Shown here piece by piece: positions 1 through 7,167 of a DNA stretch of 9,587 nt. Both the position numbers and the translations under genes were made by a program. Below the pieces are notes generated by a model. The model was not told the origin of the DNA and did no database searches. It was given only the letters and a program-made list of their open reading frames with translations. How positions within the stretch are numbered: the stretch's first letter is position 1; the number at the start of each line of letters is the position of its first letter. This stretch comes from CAYSUS01 sp964434165 (GTDB lineage: Bacteria; Planctomycetota; Planctomycetia; Pirellulales; Thermoguttaceae), in contig CAYSUS010000175.1 of assembly GCA_964434165.1 (NCBI GenBank), positions 1 through 9,587 on the forward strand, in the 5' to 3' direction.

Positions 1-326
1 ACCGATTCACCCTCATGGCGCAATACCAGTTTTCGTCTCAACCGTGACCGGTTACCGCTTCCTCGACTTGTTCCGAGAGGGTGCGGCACGCGGAGCACGT
101 GCCGTGGAAAACGTAGCTCATGGGTAAGCATTGGGCCATCTGGCCGCCCCTGTGGATTGTGACGGCCTCGCCGGGTCGGTCGCCGCGATCGCCGAGACAA
201 GACCGCCGTTGCGCTGCACGGGGGCCGTCAGCCCGCGCGGGGACGACATCGCGCGTCGGGGAATCGGAAGCTAGGGTTGAAAGGCCGCACGGATCGATCG
301 CGCACAAGGGAGAGAAGGAGTCGGCC
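1..326. other. Left-edge region without a convincing gene
   Basis: The plus frame of the downstream kinase stays open back to an ATG at 120. The extension (about 69 residues, rich in Arg, Pro and Ser) has no domain character, and the kinase has a much better start at 327. On the minus strand a 33-codon ORF (139 to 38) with a CxxC motif is possible but unsupported. I see no tRNA, no clear promoter and no repeat array. Confidence 0.5.
312..320 (+). promoter_or_regulatory. Ribosome binding site that decides the kinase start
   Basis: The purine run GAGAAGGAG ends 6 nt before the ATG at 327. This is the best Shine-Dalgarno match upstream of the kinase. It favours the 327 start over the in-frame ATG at 120, which would add about 69 low-complexity residues. 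Confidence 0.65.
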
Positions 327-1574
327 ATGCCCACCGATTCGCCGGGCGATGCCCAATCGTCCGCGCAAGTCCTGACACCACCGCCTTGCACCGCGGTACC
401 CGCCGCCCTGGGCGGCGTGGCCCCGGCGGGACGCTGGACGCTGGATCACCTACTGCGGGCATCCGAGGCCCTCCAGTCGGTCCCGCTCCTCCAGCAGACG
501 CTCGACGCCCTGCCTTACGCCGCGGCGATCCTCAACGAGAAGCGCCAGGTCGTGCTGGCCAGCCGCGCGCTGCGGGAGATGCTCGGCTCCGGCCACCGCG
601 AGGTCCTCGGCCAGCGGCCGGGGGAGCTGCTGGGATGCATCCATGCCGGCGACGGCCCCGACGGGTGCGGCACGTCCCCAAACTGCTCCTGCTGCGGCGC
701 CGTGGCCGCAATCCTCCACAGCCAGGATACCGGAGAGAAGGTCCGCCGCGAGTGCCGACTCCGGCGGTGGGACGGCTCGTGTGAAGGTGCGCTGGATCTG
801 GCCGTCACCGCCGCCCCGCTCGACGTGGAGGGCCGCCGCTTCCTATTGGTGACGATGGAGGACATCGCGGAAAGGAAGCGGCTGCAGGTCCTCGCCCGGG
901 CGTTCTTCCACGACGTGCTCAACACGGCTGGCGGCATCCAGGGGTACGCCCACCTGGTTGCCACCGAGCTCAGCCGCGACGCGACGGCCGAGACCAGCCT
1001 CGCGCGGCTGGCCGCGCTGACGGCACAGCTCGTCGAGGAGATCGAGTCGCAGCGCGACTTGATGTGCGCCGAGGCCGGCGAGCTGGAGCCGGAGCTCGTC
1101 AGCCTCCAGCCCATGCGCCTGCTGGAGGACCTGCGGGCCCTGTACTCCGGCCATACCGTCGGGCTCGACAAGCGGATCGAGCTGGCCGGCGACGCGGGCG
1201 TGTCGCTGTTGACCGACGCTCGGCTGCTCGCCCGGGTGATCGGCAACATGCTCAAGAACGCCCTGGAGGCCTCGGCCCCCGGCGGCACGGTGACGATGGC
1301 CTGCTGCGGCGTGGGGGAGAAGGTGGTGCTGACAGTCCACAACGAGTCGGTGATGCCGCGGGAGGTGCAGATGCAGGTGTTCCAGCGGTCGTTCAGCACC
1401 AAGGGCGAGCCGGGGCGCGGCGTCGGCACGCACAGCATCAAGCTGCTCGGCGAGCGTTACCTGGGCGGCAAGGTCTCGTTCACCAGCCGCGCGCGCGAAG
1501 GGACCACCTTTGCGCTGACCCTGCCCAAGGTGCCCCAGGTTACGATTCAAGAGGAACTTCGCCAGGGGGAGTAG
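327..1574 (+). CDS. PAS-domain sensor histidine kinase, soluble
   Basis: The 415-aa product is a sensor kinase expected to autophosphorylate a histidine and pass the phosphate to a response regulator. No regulator gene is in the window. No membrane segment is visible, so it is probably cytoplasmic. From the 327 start, residues about 50-182 form a PAS domain ending in VTMEDIAERKRLQ. It contains a cysteine cluster (C104, C114, C120, C122, C123; pattern GC...GCGTSxxCxCCG) that could bind a metal or sense redox state. The H-box is FFHDVLNTAGG with phospho-acceptor H195. The ATPase domain follows: N-box GNMLKNALEA (N307, N311) and a glycine lid FSTKGEPGRGVGTHS (about 356-370). A classical DxGxG G1 box is absent; HNESVMP stands in its place. 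The gene converges on the transporter operon. The ligand is unknown. Confidence 0.88.
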   Translation: MPTDSPGDAQSSAQVLTPPPCTAVPAALGGVAPAGRWTLDHLLRASEALQSVPLLQQTLDALPYAAAILNEKRQVVLASRALREMLGSGHREVLGQRPGELLGCIHAGDGPDGCGTSPNCSCCGAVAAILHSQDTGEKVRRECRLRRWDGSCEGALDLAVTAAPLDVEGRRFLLVTMEDIAERKRLQVLARAFFHDVLNTAGGIQGYAHLVATELSRDATAETSLARLAALTAQLVEEIESQRDLMCAEAGELEPELVSLQPMRLLEDLRALYSGHTVGLDKRIELAGDAGVSLLTDARLLARVIGNMLKNALEASAPGGTVTMACCGVGEKVVLTVHNESVMPREVQMQVFQRSFSTKGEPGRGVGTHSIKLLGERYLGGKVSFTSRAREGTTFALTLPKVPQVTIQEELRQGE

Positions 1575-1728
1575 CCCGGCGCCTCATGGGACAGGGGAAG
1601 AACGCGGCGACAGCGTGGGAGAGCTCGGTTGCCTCTATGTCCTCTGCGGAGCCGCTCCCGGTTGGCTCCGGGAAGACCGAGCCCCGACCGCTCCCGGACG
1701 GTCGCGGCTCCGGCCGCCACTTCGGCCG
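1575..1728. terminator. Hairpin-rich gap between convergent genes, possible bidirectional terminator
   Basis: This gap separates the plus-strand kinase from the minus-strand permease. It contains a perfect 8-bp inverted repeat (GGAGCCGC at 1648-1655, GCGGCTCC at 1704-1711). Nested inside are two smaller hairpins: CCCGG/CCGGG at 1657-1661/1668-1672 and CGACCG/CGGTCG at 1685-1690/1699-1704. CCGCTCCCGG occurs twice (1652-1661, 1688-1697). There is no T-tract, so a standard intrinsic terminator cannot be claimed. It may be a dispersed intergenic repeat or a transcription-end structure. Confidence 0.4.
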
Positions 1729-2724
1729 CTACTCCATCACGTGGCGTCCGAACCGCCCCAGGAGGAGCCACAGGAAGAACGGCCCGCCCAACAGGGCGGT
1801 GAGGATGCCGACCGGCAGCTCCGTGGGGGCCATGGCCGTGCGGGCGACCGTGTCGCAGGCCACGAGGAACGCCCCGCCGAACAGCAGCGTGGCCGGCGCC
1901 AGCCAGCGGTGGTCGGGCCCGACCAGAAGGCGGCAGATGTGCGGGGCCATCAGCCCCACGAAGCCGACCGGCCCGCATACCGAGACCACGGCCCCTACGG
2001 TCAGCGAGGCCACGAAGAACACGATGGTCTTGGTGCGATTGACCTCCACGCCCCGCGCGGCCGCCAGTTCGTCGCCGGTGGCGATCAGGTTCAGCTCGTG
2101 GACCAGGGAAAGGAGGACCGCCGCCCCGGTGAACACGAACGGAAACACGGTCAACACGTCGTCGAAGCCGACCACGCGGTCCAGCCCGCCCATTACCCAG
2201 CGGAGCATGCGGAAGGTCTGCGTGGGATTGGCGACGTACTGGAGGCACAGGATCAGGCTCGAGAAGAAGAAGGTCACGGCCACCCCGGCCAATAGCAGCG
2301 TGGCGGTGGAGAAGCCGCGGCGCGTCGTGGTCAGCCCGTAGACCAGTCCGATCGTGCCGAGCGCGCCGGCCAGCGCGAACCATGACACGGCGGGGATGCC
2401 CAACAGGGCGAACTGCACGCCCAGCAGGATGGCCGCGGCAGCGCCCAGCGAGGCCCCGCTGGAGACGCCCAGCGTGAACGGCGTGGCCAAGGGGTTGCGG
2501 AACATGGCCTGGAACGCCATGCCGCTGGCGGCCAGCGCCGCCCCGGCGAGGAAGCCCATCGCTACGCGCGGCAGGCGGATTCTCCAGAGGATCTCCCGCT
2601 TCACTCCCTCGCCGCCCGACCACAGGGCCGACGGTTCGACCGGCTCCAGCCCGACGAACGGCGCGCCGCACAGCACGGCCGCCGCGAACAGGGCGAGGAG
2701 GATCAGCACGGCCGGGCGGCTCAT
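1729..2724 (-). CDS. FecCD-family ABC transporter permease (BtuC-like)
   Basis: This 331-aa polytopic membrane protein forms the channel of a type II ABC importer for cobalamin, heme or Fe-siderophore. It is almost wholly hydrophobic, with about ten membrane spans expected for the family. Family hallmarks are visible: RLPRVAMGFLAGAALAASG (about 50-68), the following FRNPLATPFTLGVSSGA, and the cytoplasmic coupling segment GPVGFVGLMAPHICR before HRW. The length is normal. The start ATG overlaps the TGA of the upstream ATPase gene by 4 bp, so translation is probably coupled. It is the last gene of the binding protein-ATPase-permease operon. The family is clear; the substrate is not, with cobalamin favoured because the partner binding protein looks BtuF-like. 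Confidence 0.93.
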   Translation of the reverse strand: MSRPAVLILLALFAAAVLCGAPFVGLEPVEPSALWSGGEGVKREILWRIRLPRVAMGFLAGAALAASGMAFQAMFRNPLATPFTLGVSSGASLGAAAAILLGVQFALLGIPAVSWFALAGALGTIGLVYGLTTTRRGFSTATLLLAGVAVTFFFSSLILCLQYVANPTQTFRMLRWVMGGLDRVVGFDDVLTVFPFVFTGAAVLLSLVHELNLIATGDELAAARGVEVNRTKTIVFFVASLTVGAVVSVCGPVGFVGLMAPHICRLLVGPDHRWLAPATLLFGGAFLVACDTVARTAMAPTELPVGILTALLGGPFFLWLLLGRFGRHVME

Positions 2725-3527
2725 GGCTGGCCCTCCGCCGCCTGCGGCACGATCATCGGCACGCCCGTGGCCGGGTGCTGGACGAGGAGGAGCTGCGTGC
2801 CGTACACGACTTGGAGCACGTCGCCGCGCATGAGCTCGGCCGGCGTGCCGCAGAAGGCCACCCGCCCCTCGCGCAGGGCTACGATGCGGTCGCTATCCAG
2901 GGCCGCGCGGTTCACGTCGTGGGTGACGGCCACGATGCTTCTGCCCGAGGCGCTCAGCCGGGCGAGAAGATCGCGGATCTCGATCTGGTGCCGGTAGTCG
3001 AGGAACGTGGTGGGCTCGTCCAACAGCAGCACGTCGGCCCCCTGGGCAACGGCCGCCGCGATGTACACCGTCTGCCGCTCGCCGCCGCTGAGCGTGTCGA
3101 GCGTGCGCGCCGCGAACCGGGCCGTGTGCGTAACTTCCAAAGCGTGGCGCACGGCCTCGCGGTCCTCGCGCGTGATCGAGGAGAACGGGCTCAAGTAAGG
3201 ATAACGCCCCATGAGCACGAACTGCTCGACCGTGAACGGCGAGATCCGCCCGTCGGCCTGCGGCACGTAGCTGATCCGCCGGGCGAGCTCCCGCTGCCGG
3301 TACGCGGTCAGGTCGCGGCCGAAGATGCGGATGCGGCCGCGCCCGCCCAGCAGGATCCGGTCCATGCATTTCAGCAGCGTGGTCTTGCCCGCCCCGTTCG
3401 GACCGACGATCGAGAGGTATTCCCCCTCGGCCACGGTGAAGGTCACCTCGCGGAGGATCGGCTGGTCCTCCAGCGAAAAAGAGAACTCCTCGACCTCGAT
3501 GGCGGCACGGCGTGCGGGCTCAGTCAC
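2721..3527 (-). CDS. ABC transporter ATP-binding protein (BtuD/FhuC-like)
   Basis: This 268-aa cytoplasmic ATPase powers the importer encoded by its neighbours. All nucleotide-binding motifs are intact: Walker A GPNGAGKTT (42-50), Q-loop Gln90 in YVPQ, signature LSGGE (146-150), Walker B LLLDEP with D170 and E171, and H-loop His203 in VTHD. The stretch MGRYPYLSPF after the Q-loop is typical of the FhuC/BtuD/HmuV group. The length is normal. It overlaps both the upstream binding-protein gene and the downstream permease gene by 4 bp (ATGA junctions), which indicates one tightly coupled operon. Substrate choice is not set by this subunit. Confidence 0.94.
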   Translation of the reverse strand: MTEPARRAAIEVEEFSFSLEDQPILREVTFTVAEGEYLSIVGPNGAGKTTLLKCMDRILLGGRGRIRIFGRDLTAYRQRELARRISYVPQADGRISPFTVEQFVLMGRYPYLSPFSSITREDREAVRHALEVTHTARFAARTLDTLSGGERQTVYIAAAVAQGADVLLLDEPTTFLDYRHQIEIRDLLARLSASGRSIVAVTHDVNRAALDSDRIVALREGRVAFCGTPAELMRGDVLQVVYGTQLLLVQHPATGVPMIVPQAAEGQP

Positions 3528-4450
3528 GGCTGCCAGTGGACCTCGGGATGAAAGAGCCGGGCAAGCTTCTCCACCAGCAGCACGAACCGCGGGCCGGGCG
3601 AGAAGGCGAAGTCGTCGTCGAGCAGGTACACGCGGCCGGCGCGCACGGCCGCGACGCGGTCGAGGTGCTGCCAGTCGGCGGCTTGCTCGTGGTTCGTGCC
3701 CCTTCGGCTACCGGGGGGCACCAGCTCCACGATCACGTCGGGGTCGATGTTGATGATCCCTTCGGCCGAGACCGTGGGAAAGGCCGCTCGGCTCTCGGCC
3801 AGCACGTTCTCGCCCCCGGCCAGCTCGACGCAGCGGCTCAGGTGGCGGTCGCAGCCGGCGACCATCGCGTCGCGCACGCGGCCCGTTCCCCGGGTCCGCT
3901 CGACGACCAGCAGCACGCGCGGCCGCGCGAGCCCCGCGGTCTTCTCCCGGACGCGCTGGAGGCGATCGTCGATGTCGGCGCGCATCGCTTCGGCCTTCTC
4001 GCGGGCGCCGCAGGTCTGGCCCAGCGTGCGGATCGACTCGACGATGCCCTCGATGCTGCGGTGATCGACGGTCATGACCTCCAGACCGAGCTCGCGAAAG
4101 GGCTCGGCGCAGTCCCGCTCGCCGGCCAGGAGCACGACCAGATCGGGCTGGAGGGCCACGATGGCCTCGAGGTTCGGGTCGAGAAACCCCCCGATGCGGG
4201 GATTTTGCTTGGCGGCGGGCGGGAAGTCGCAGAAGCTCGTGACCCCGACCACGCGGTCGCCGGCCCCCAGGGCGTAGAGCGTCTCGGTGACGCTGGGGGC
4301 CAGCGAGACGATCCGCCGCGGCTCGTACGACCCCTGCGTATTCCGAGGTTCCCCCTCGTGAACAAGCCGCTGGCGGAGCACGCCGCTTGCCACAAACGCG
4401 GCAGCGATCGCGGCGGCGAGCAGCGCAGACGTGGCGGACCGGGCGGGCAT
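3524..4450 (-). CDS. Periplasmic substrate-binding protein of a cobalamin/Fe-siderophore-type importer (BtuF-like)
   Basis: This 308-aa protein is the solute-capture component of the importer. Residues about 8-24 form a hydrophobic N-terminal segment (signal peptide or membrane anchor). No lipobox cysteine follows, so it is not an obvious lipoprotein. The mature part begins with RIVSLAPSVTETLYALGAG (about 46-64), the N-lobe signature of class III (BtuF/FhuD) binding proteins. VVGVTSFCDFPP, IGGFLDPNLEAIVALQPDLVV and a C-lobe ending VRAGRVYLLDDDFAFSPGPR follow. BtuF-type proteins carry the VxxxxFCDxP motif, which makes corrinoid a reasonable but unproven substrate. It is first in the operon and overlaps the ATPase gene by 4 bp. 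The ATG at 4450 has no strong Shine-Dalgarno sequence. Confidence 0.88.
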   Translation of the reverse strand: MPARSATSALLAAAIAAAFVASGVLRQRLVHEGEPRNTQGSYEPRRIVSLAPSVTETLYALGAGDRVVGVTSFCDFPPAAKQNPRIGGFLDPNLEAIVALQPDLVVLLAGERDCAEPFRELGLEVMTVDHRSIEGIVESIRTLGQTCGAREKAEAMRADIDDRLQRVREKTAGLARPRVLLVVERTRGTGRVRDAMVAGCDRHLSRCVELAGGENVLAESRAAFPTVSAEGIINIDPDVIVELVPPGSRRGTNHEQAADWQHLDRVAAVRAGRVYLLDDDFAFSPGPRFVLLVEKLARLFHPEVHWQP

Positions 4451-4641
4451 GGCGGCGCAGGGAGGCGCGTGGCGATGGACGGACGCGGTGCGCTCGGCCG
4501 CGGTGTGTATCGGCCGGGCAACCCCTCAGTATAGTCAGGCGAACACCCACACGAAAAACCCGTCTTGGCCGCGGCACGACCGCCGCGTCCCCGCAACCGC
4601 GAGATCTCGGACTCGGTCCGCGCGAGCCTTGGCGGTTTCGA
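4451..4641 (-). other. Leader region between the draG remnant and the transporter operon
   Basis: This is the minus-strand DNA between the end of recognisable DraG similarity and the btuF-like start. The DraG frame stays open through it, but the translation (for example SEISRLRGRGGRAAAKTG) no longer resembles that family. I looked for the B12-box GCCACTG and found none, so there is no visible cobalamin riboswitch. Confidence 0.45.
4528..4533 (-). promoter_or_regulatory. Possible -10 element upstream of the transporter operon
   Basis: On the minus strand the hexamer is TATACT, about 78 nt before the btuF-like ATG. It sits in a locally less GC-rich stretch. No convincing -35 box lies 16-18 nt upstream, so this is only a candidate. 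Confidence 0.25.
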
Positions 4642-4727
4642 CCACCACTTGAGATATCGCTCGGCCTCGTCGTTGATGACCCAGCCGACCTCGCCAATGC
4701 TGTCGGCCAGGGCGAGGGCCATGCTGG

Positions 4728-4800
4728 GTGGTGTAGGCCGGGGAATCTCGCCCCGGCCCCAACCCCAAACCGGACGTGCAAGTTTCCAAGCATCCGGCTT
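4728..4800 (-). ncRNA. Group II intron domains V and VI (3' catalytic end)
   Basis: Domain V is the 34-nt hairpin at 4800-4767. It starts AAGCCGG (AGC catalytic triad), has a GAAA tetraloop and closes with CCGGTTT. Two T·T mismatches in the upper stem are odd. Domain VI follows with stem GGCCGGGG/CCCCGGCC (4758-4751 with 4743-4736, loop 4750-4744). The A at 4734, 7 nt from the intron end, is the candidate branch point. Spacing and order fit group II introns. Confidence 0.85.
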
Positions 4801-4817
4801 TCCAGATGATTCTGCTC

Positions 4818-6488
4818 TCATTGTGCCCTCGCGGTCTTGAGGTCATGGCAACGCCGACATAACGTCTGGATGTTGTCCAAGTCGTTCGCCATCGCGAGGT
4901 TGGCAAAGCTGTTGACAGGTTTGATGTGGTCCGCGTGCGAGGTCTTGGAGGTGACCGTGACCGCGCACGCACGGCAGTGGAAGCCGTCGCGAACCAAAGC
5001 CTTCCACTTGAGGTCTCCGCAACCGGGTCGGCTGTACTCGTGGTAAACAAAAGCAGTTTCCCACTCGTCGTCCTCCAGGTAGCGCGGGCTATTGCCAGGC
5101 TGATACGGCTCGGGTGCTGCATAGTAGTAATGCGACCTTGTCGTATCTACGAAGCGAGCTAGAGTGCAGGCTTCGTGAACACCGATGGTTTTCCCGAAGC
5201 GGTGCCTACGGAGGCACTTGGCCGTGGAGATATCGGCTTTCCGACAGATGGCTTTAACCGTGGTCCAGAAAGCCTTATGGTCTAGCCCGTTGGCCACTTC
5301 CAGGTAGTTGTGAGCGACCTTGAAGTAGTTCGACCAGCCACGAATGACCGCCGAAGCACGAACGAGCCGGGCCGGTATGCTTTCCTGCGCCGGGCGGTGC
5401 CGAGTGGCCTCGCTCAACCGGCGTTGGACGTTGGTGATCGCCTGTCGGCCAACCCTGATCTTGGGAACCAACTTTCCCGATCTTCCAACACCTACCGAGA
5501 TGTTGAAGCCGAGGAAGGCGTACCCGTCCCTCACGTGGGTTATCCGGGTCTTCTCGGCGGACAGTTCGAGCCCACAACTTTCACGAAGAAAGTCACGGAT
5601 CTCGTCCCGTAGCCGTTCCGCGTATTGCCGATCACAGCGCGTGAGGAACACGCACCAGTCATCAGCGTAGCGGGCGAACCGGATATTAGGCAGATTGTGA
5701 TAGCGCCGCCTCTCGCTAGCCCTTTCGCCGTAGAATCCCCTGGAATGGAGAAACCAGTCCAGCTTGTTCAGTACGGCATTGGCCAGTAGCGGCGATGCGA
5801 CCCCACCCTGAGGAACCCCTTTCGTGGTCGGATGGACAACGCCATCAATCTCCACGCCCGCCTTCAAGAGGAGGGAGAGCAGATTGAGGAACCTGTTGTC
5901 AATCACCTTTTCCCTAACACACCGCAGGATCGCCTTGTGCGAGATCTCGTCGAAGCAAGATTTGACATCGCCCTCGATGATCCAAGTAAAACCCGTTTGC
6001 GCCATTTGCGCGCAACGGTATACTGCATGGTGCGCGCTCCGGTTGGGCCGAAACCCATAGGAGCTGTCATGGAACTCGACCTCGAAAATGGGTTCCAACG
6101 CCATGCGTATTGCCTCCTGGACGATCTTGTCCCGCAGGCAGGGGATTCCAAGCTGGCGCATTTTGCCGTTAGCCTTGGGGATTTCCACCCGCCGTAGCGG
6201 CAGAGGCCGATACGTACCGCGTTTCAACTCCAGGCGTAGCTGTTCAAGGCGGGACTCGCGGTTCTGTGCGAACATGCGGGTCGATACCCCATCTACGCCG
6301 GATGCCTTGTAACGGGAGCGTTTCAGCACGCGATCACAAGCAGCCGCAATCCACGTGGGATTGTGCATCAGGTCCATCAGGTTCCGTATCCGACCACTGT
6401 ACGGGTTGGTCGGGAAGAGCGGTGTGCCTGACTCCCTGTGGGCCTGCGATTGCTCCCAGAGTCTACGCTGGACTTCCTCAATGTTCAT
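4818..6488 (-). CDS. ltrA: Group II intron reverse transcriptase/maturase with HNH endonuclease domain
   Basis: The 556-aa intron-encoded protein binds its intron RNA, helps splicing, nicks target DNA and copies the intron into it. Reverse-transcriptase blocks are in order: LRDKIVQEAIRMALEPIFE (RT2), SSYGFRPNRSAHHAV (RT2a), IEGDVKSCFDEI with D174 (RT3), GVPQGGVASPLLAN (RT4) and FARYADDWCVF with catalytic YADD at 274-277 (RT5). LSAEKTRITHVRDGYAFLGF (RT6-7) follows. The maturase X domain comes next, with the signature VIRGWSNYFKVAHNYLEV. An HNH nuclease domain ends the protein (about 483-556): CRAC, HADHIKPV, NDLDNIQTLCRRCHDLK. No stop or frameshift interrupts it, so the intron may still be mobile. 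A Shine-Dalgarno sequence GGGAGG lies 7 nt before the ATG inside a hairpin. It lies entirely within intron domain IV. Confidence 0.96.
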   Translation of the reverse strand: MNIEEVQRRLWEQSQAHRESGTPLFPTNPYSGRIRNLMDLMHNPTWIAAACDRVLKRSRYKASGVDGVSTRMFAQNRESRLEQLRLELKRGTYRPLPLRRVEIPKANGKMRQLGIPCLRDKIVQEAIRMALEPIFEVEFHDSSYGFRPNRSAHHAVYRCAQMAQTGFTWIIEGDVKSCFDEISHKAILRCVREKVIDNRFLNLLSLLLKAGVEIDGVVHPTTKGVPQGGVASPLLANAVLNKLDWFLHSRGFYGERASERRRYHNLPNIRFARYADDWCVFLTRCDRQYAERLRDEIRDFLRESCGLELSAEKTRITHVRDGYAFLGFNISVGVGRSGKLVPKIRVGRQAITNVQRRLSEATRHRPAQESIPARLVRASAVIRGWSNYFKVAHNYLEVANGLDHKAFWTTVKAICRKADISTAKCLRRHRFGKTIGVHEACTLARFVDTTRSHYYYAAPEPYQPGNSPRYLEDDEWETAFVYHEYSRPGCGDLKWKALVRDGFHCRACAVTVTSKTSHADHIKPVNSFANLAMANDLDNIQTLCRRCHDLKTARAQ

Positions 6489-6502
6489 CGGGAAGCCTCC
6501 CG
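6489..6502 (-). promoter_or_regulatory. Hairpin masking the maturase ribosome binding site
   Basis: On the minus strand CGGGAGGCTTCCCG folds as CGGGA/TCCCG with a 4-nt loop, ending directly at the maturase ATG. The Shine-Dalgarno sequence GGGAGG is in the stem and loop. In the Lactococcus Ll.LtrB intron the start region lies in subdomain IVa, which the maturase binds to repress its own translation. The same arrangement is inferred here. Confidence 0.45.
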
Positions 6503-7167
6503 ATTTGGCGAACCGTTCGGTTGTCCATCACGAATCATCCTGCACCCCTTCGCCATGTGGTCGTCATTAACGCCTCCAACTACTACGGGTGCTCCGCCAT
6601 TCGGCTGCCTCATCGGTAGGTGCTTCGGCGGGTCCGAAGACCAGCCTAGCTCTGCGACTACCCTACTCAGCCGAGCTTCCCTGGTTCCCATGTTGACACT
6701 CCAGCGTCTCCGTTTAGACTCCGGCTCTTTTCGCAATACCCAACAGCGGTCTGCTGCTCCCCTCAACATCACGGGATAGTTGGTTGACCCGTGAATCTGA
6801 TCTGACTGAATGACCATGGATCGCAGGCAACGACACAATGTCTGCGACCGTTGAGGACGCCCCCTATCCCGGGAGTCCATCTCCGGGCGGCTCTGGTGTT
6901 GGCAGGGGTGTGGTTTCACTTTACCGAAGGTATCAGCCGGTTCCTTTCGTAGTCATGCGGAGACTCTGCCTAGCGGGACTGCCACGGCTTCAGAGCTTCG
7001 CCTGTGTCCCACATTGTCGGGGGAGCTTTCTAGCCGATGGATCGCATACTCCATCAACGTACCCCCTGGGCACAATGGCTGACCAAACAGCCACGGTCTT
7101 TCAACATTGTCAACAAGGTTTCCTGGGCTGACCTCTTGCGAGGATTGCCCAGATACATCAGGCGCAC
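6503..7167 (-). ncRNA. Group II intron 5' RNA region (domains I-III)
   Basis: These 665 nt between the 5' splice site and the maturase leader hold the folded intron core. They contain open frames in several phases, but these have no family resemblance and are typical spurious ORFs of intron RNA. A candidate exon-binding site EBS1 is TGTCGTT (6835-6829), which can pair with the 5' exon end GACGATA (IBS1) using two G·U pairs. I could not fold the full domain I by eye. Confidence 0.7.

Larger units (their letters stand above)
4728..7167 (-). mobile_element. Complete group II intron (2440 nt) with encoded maturase
   Basis: This is a self-splicing retroelement. The 5' end is GTGCGCC at 7167-7161, matching the GUGYG consensus. 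The 3' end is CCTACACCAC ending at 4728, matching the AY rule. Both limits are confirmed because the exons then join in frame in the ADP-ribosylglycohydrolase gene. Domains I-III occupy about 7167-6500 with no host-like coding. Domain IV holds the maturase gene (6488-4818). Domains V and VI are at 4800-4767 and about 4760-4728. Base composition is visibly less GC-rich than the neighbouring genes, consistent with transfer. It lies in the same orientation as its host gene, as needed for splicing. The intron class is unclear; the HNH-bearing maturase would suit a chloroplast-like or similar class. Confidence 0.93.

Noticed and set aside
120..326. N-terminal extension of the kinase from the ATG at 120
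   Set aside because: The extension is low-complexity Arg/Pro/Ser without domain features, while the ATG at 327 has a good Shine-Dalgarno sequence at the right distance.
515..1550. Long minus-strand frames antisense to the kinase
   Set aside because: They are shadows of a GC-rich gene; the plus strand shows ordered PAS, H-box, N-box and glycine-lid motifs.
6485..6919. Open frame of 144 codons on the minus strand upstream of the maturase
   Set aside because: It lies inside the structured domain I-III RNA of the intron, has no protein family character, and overlaps the maturase start. Frames like this are common artefacts of group II intron RNA.
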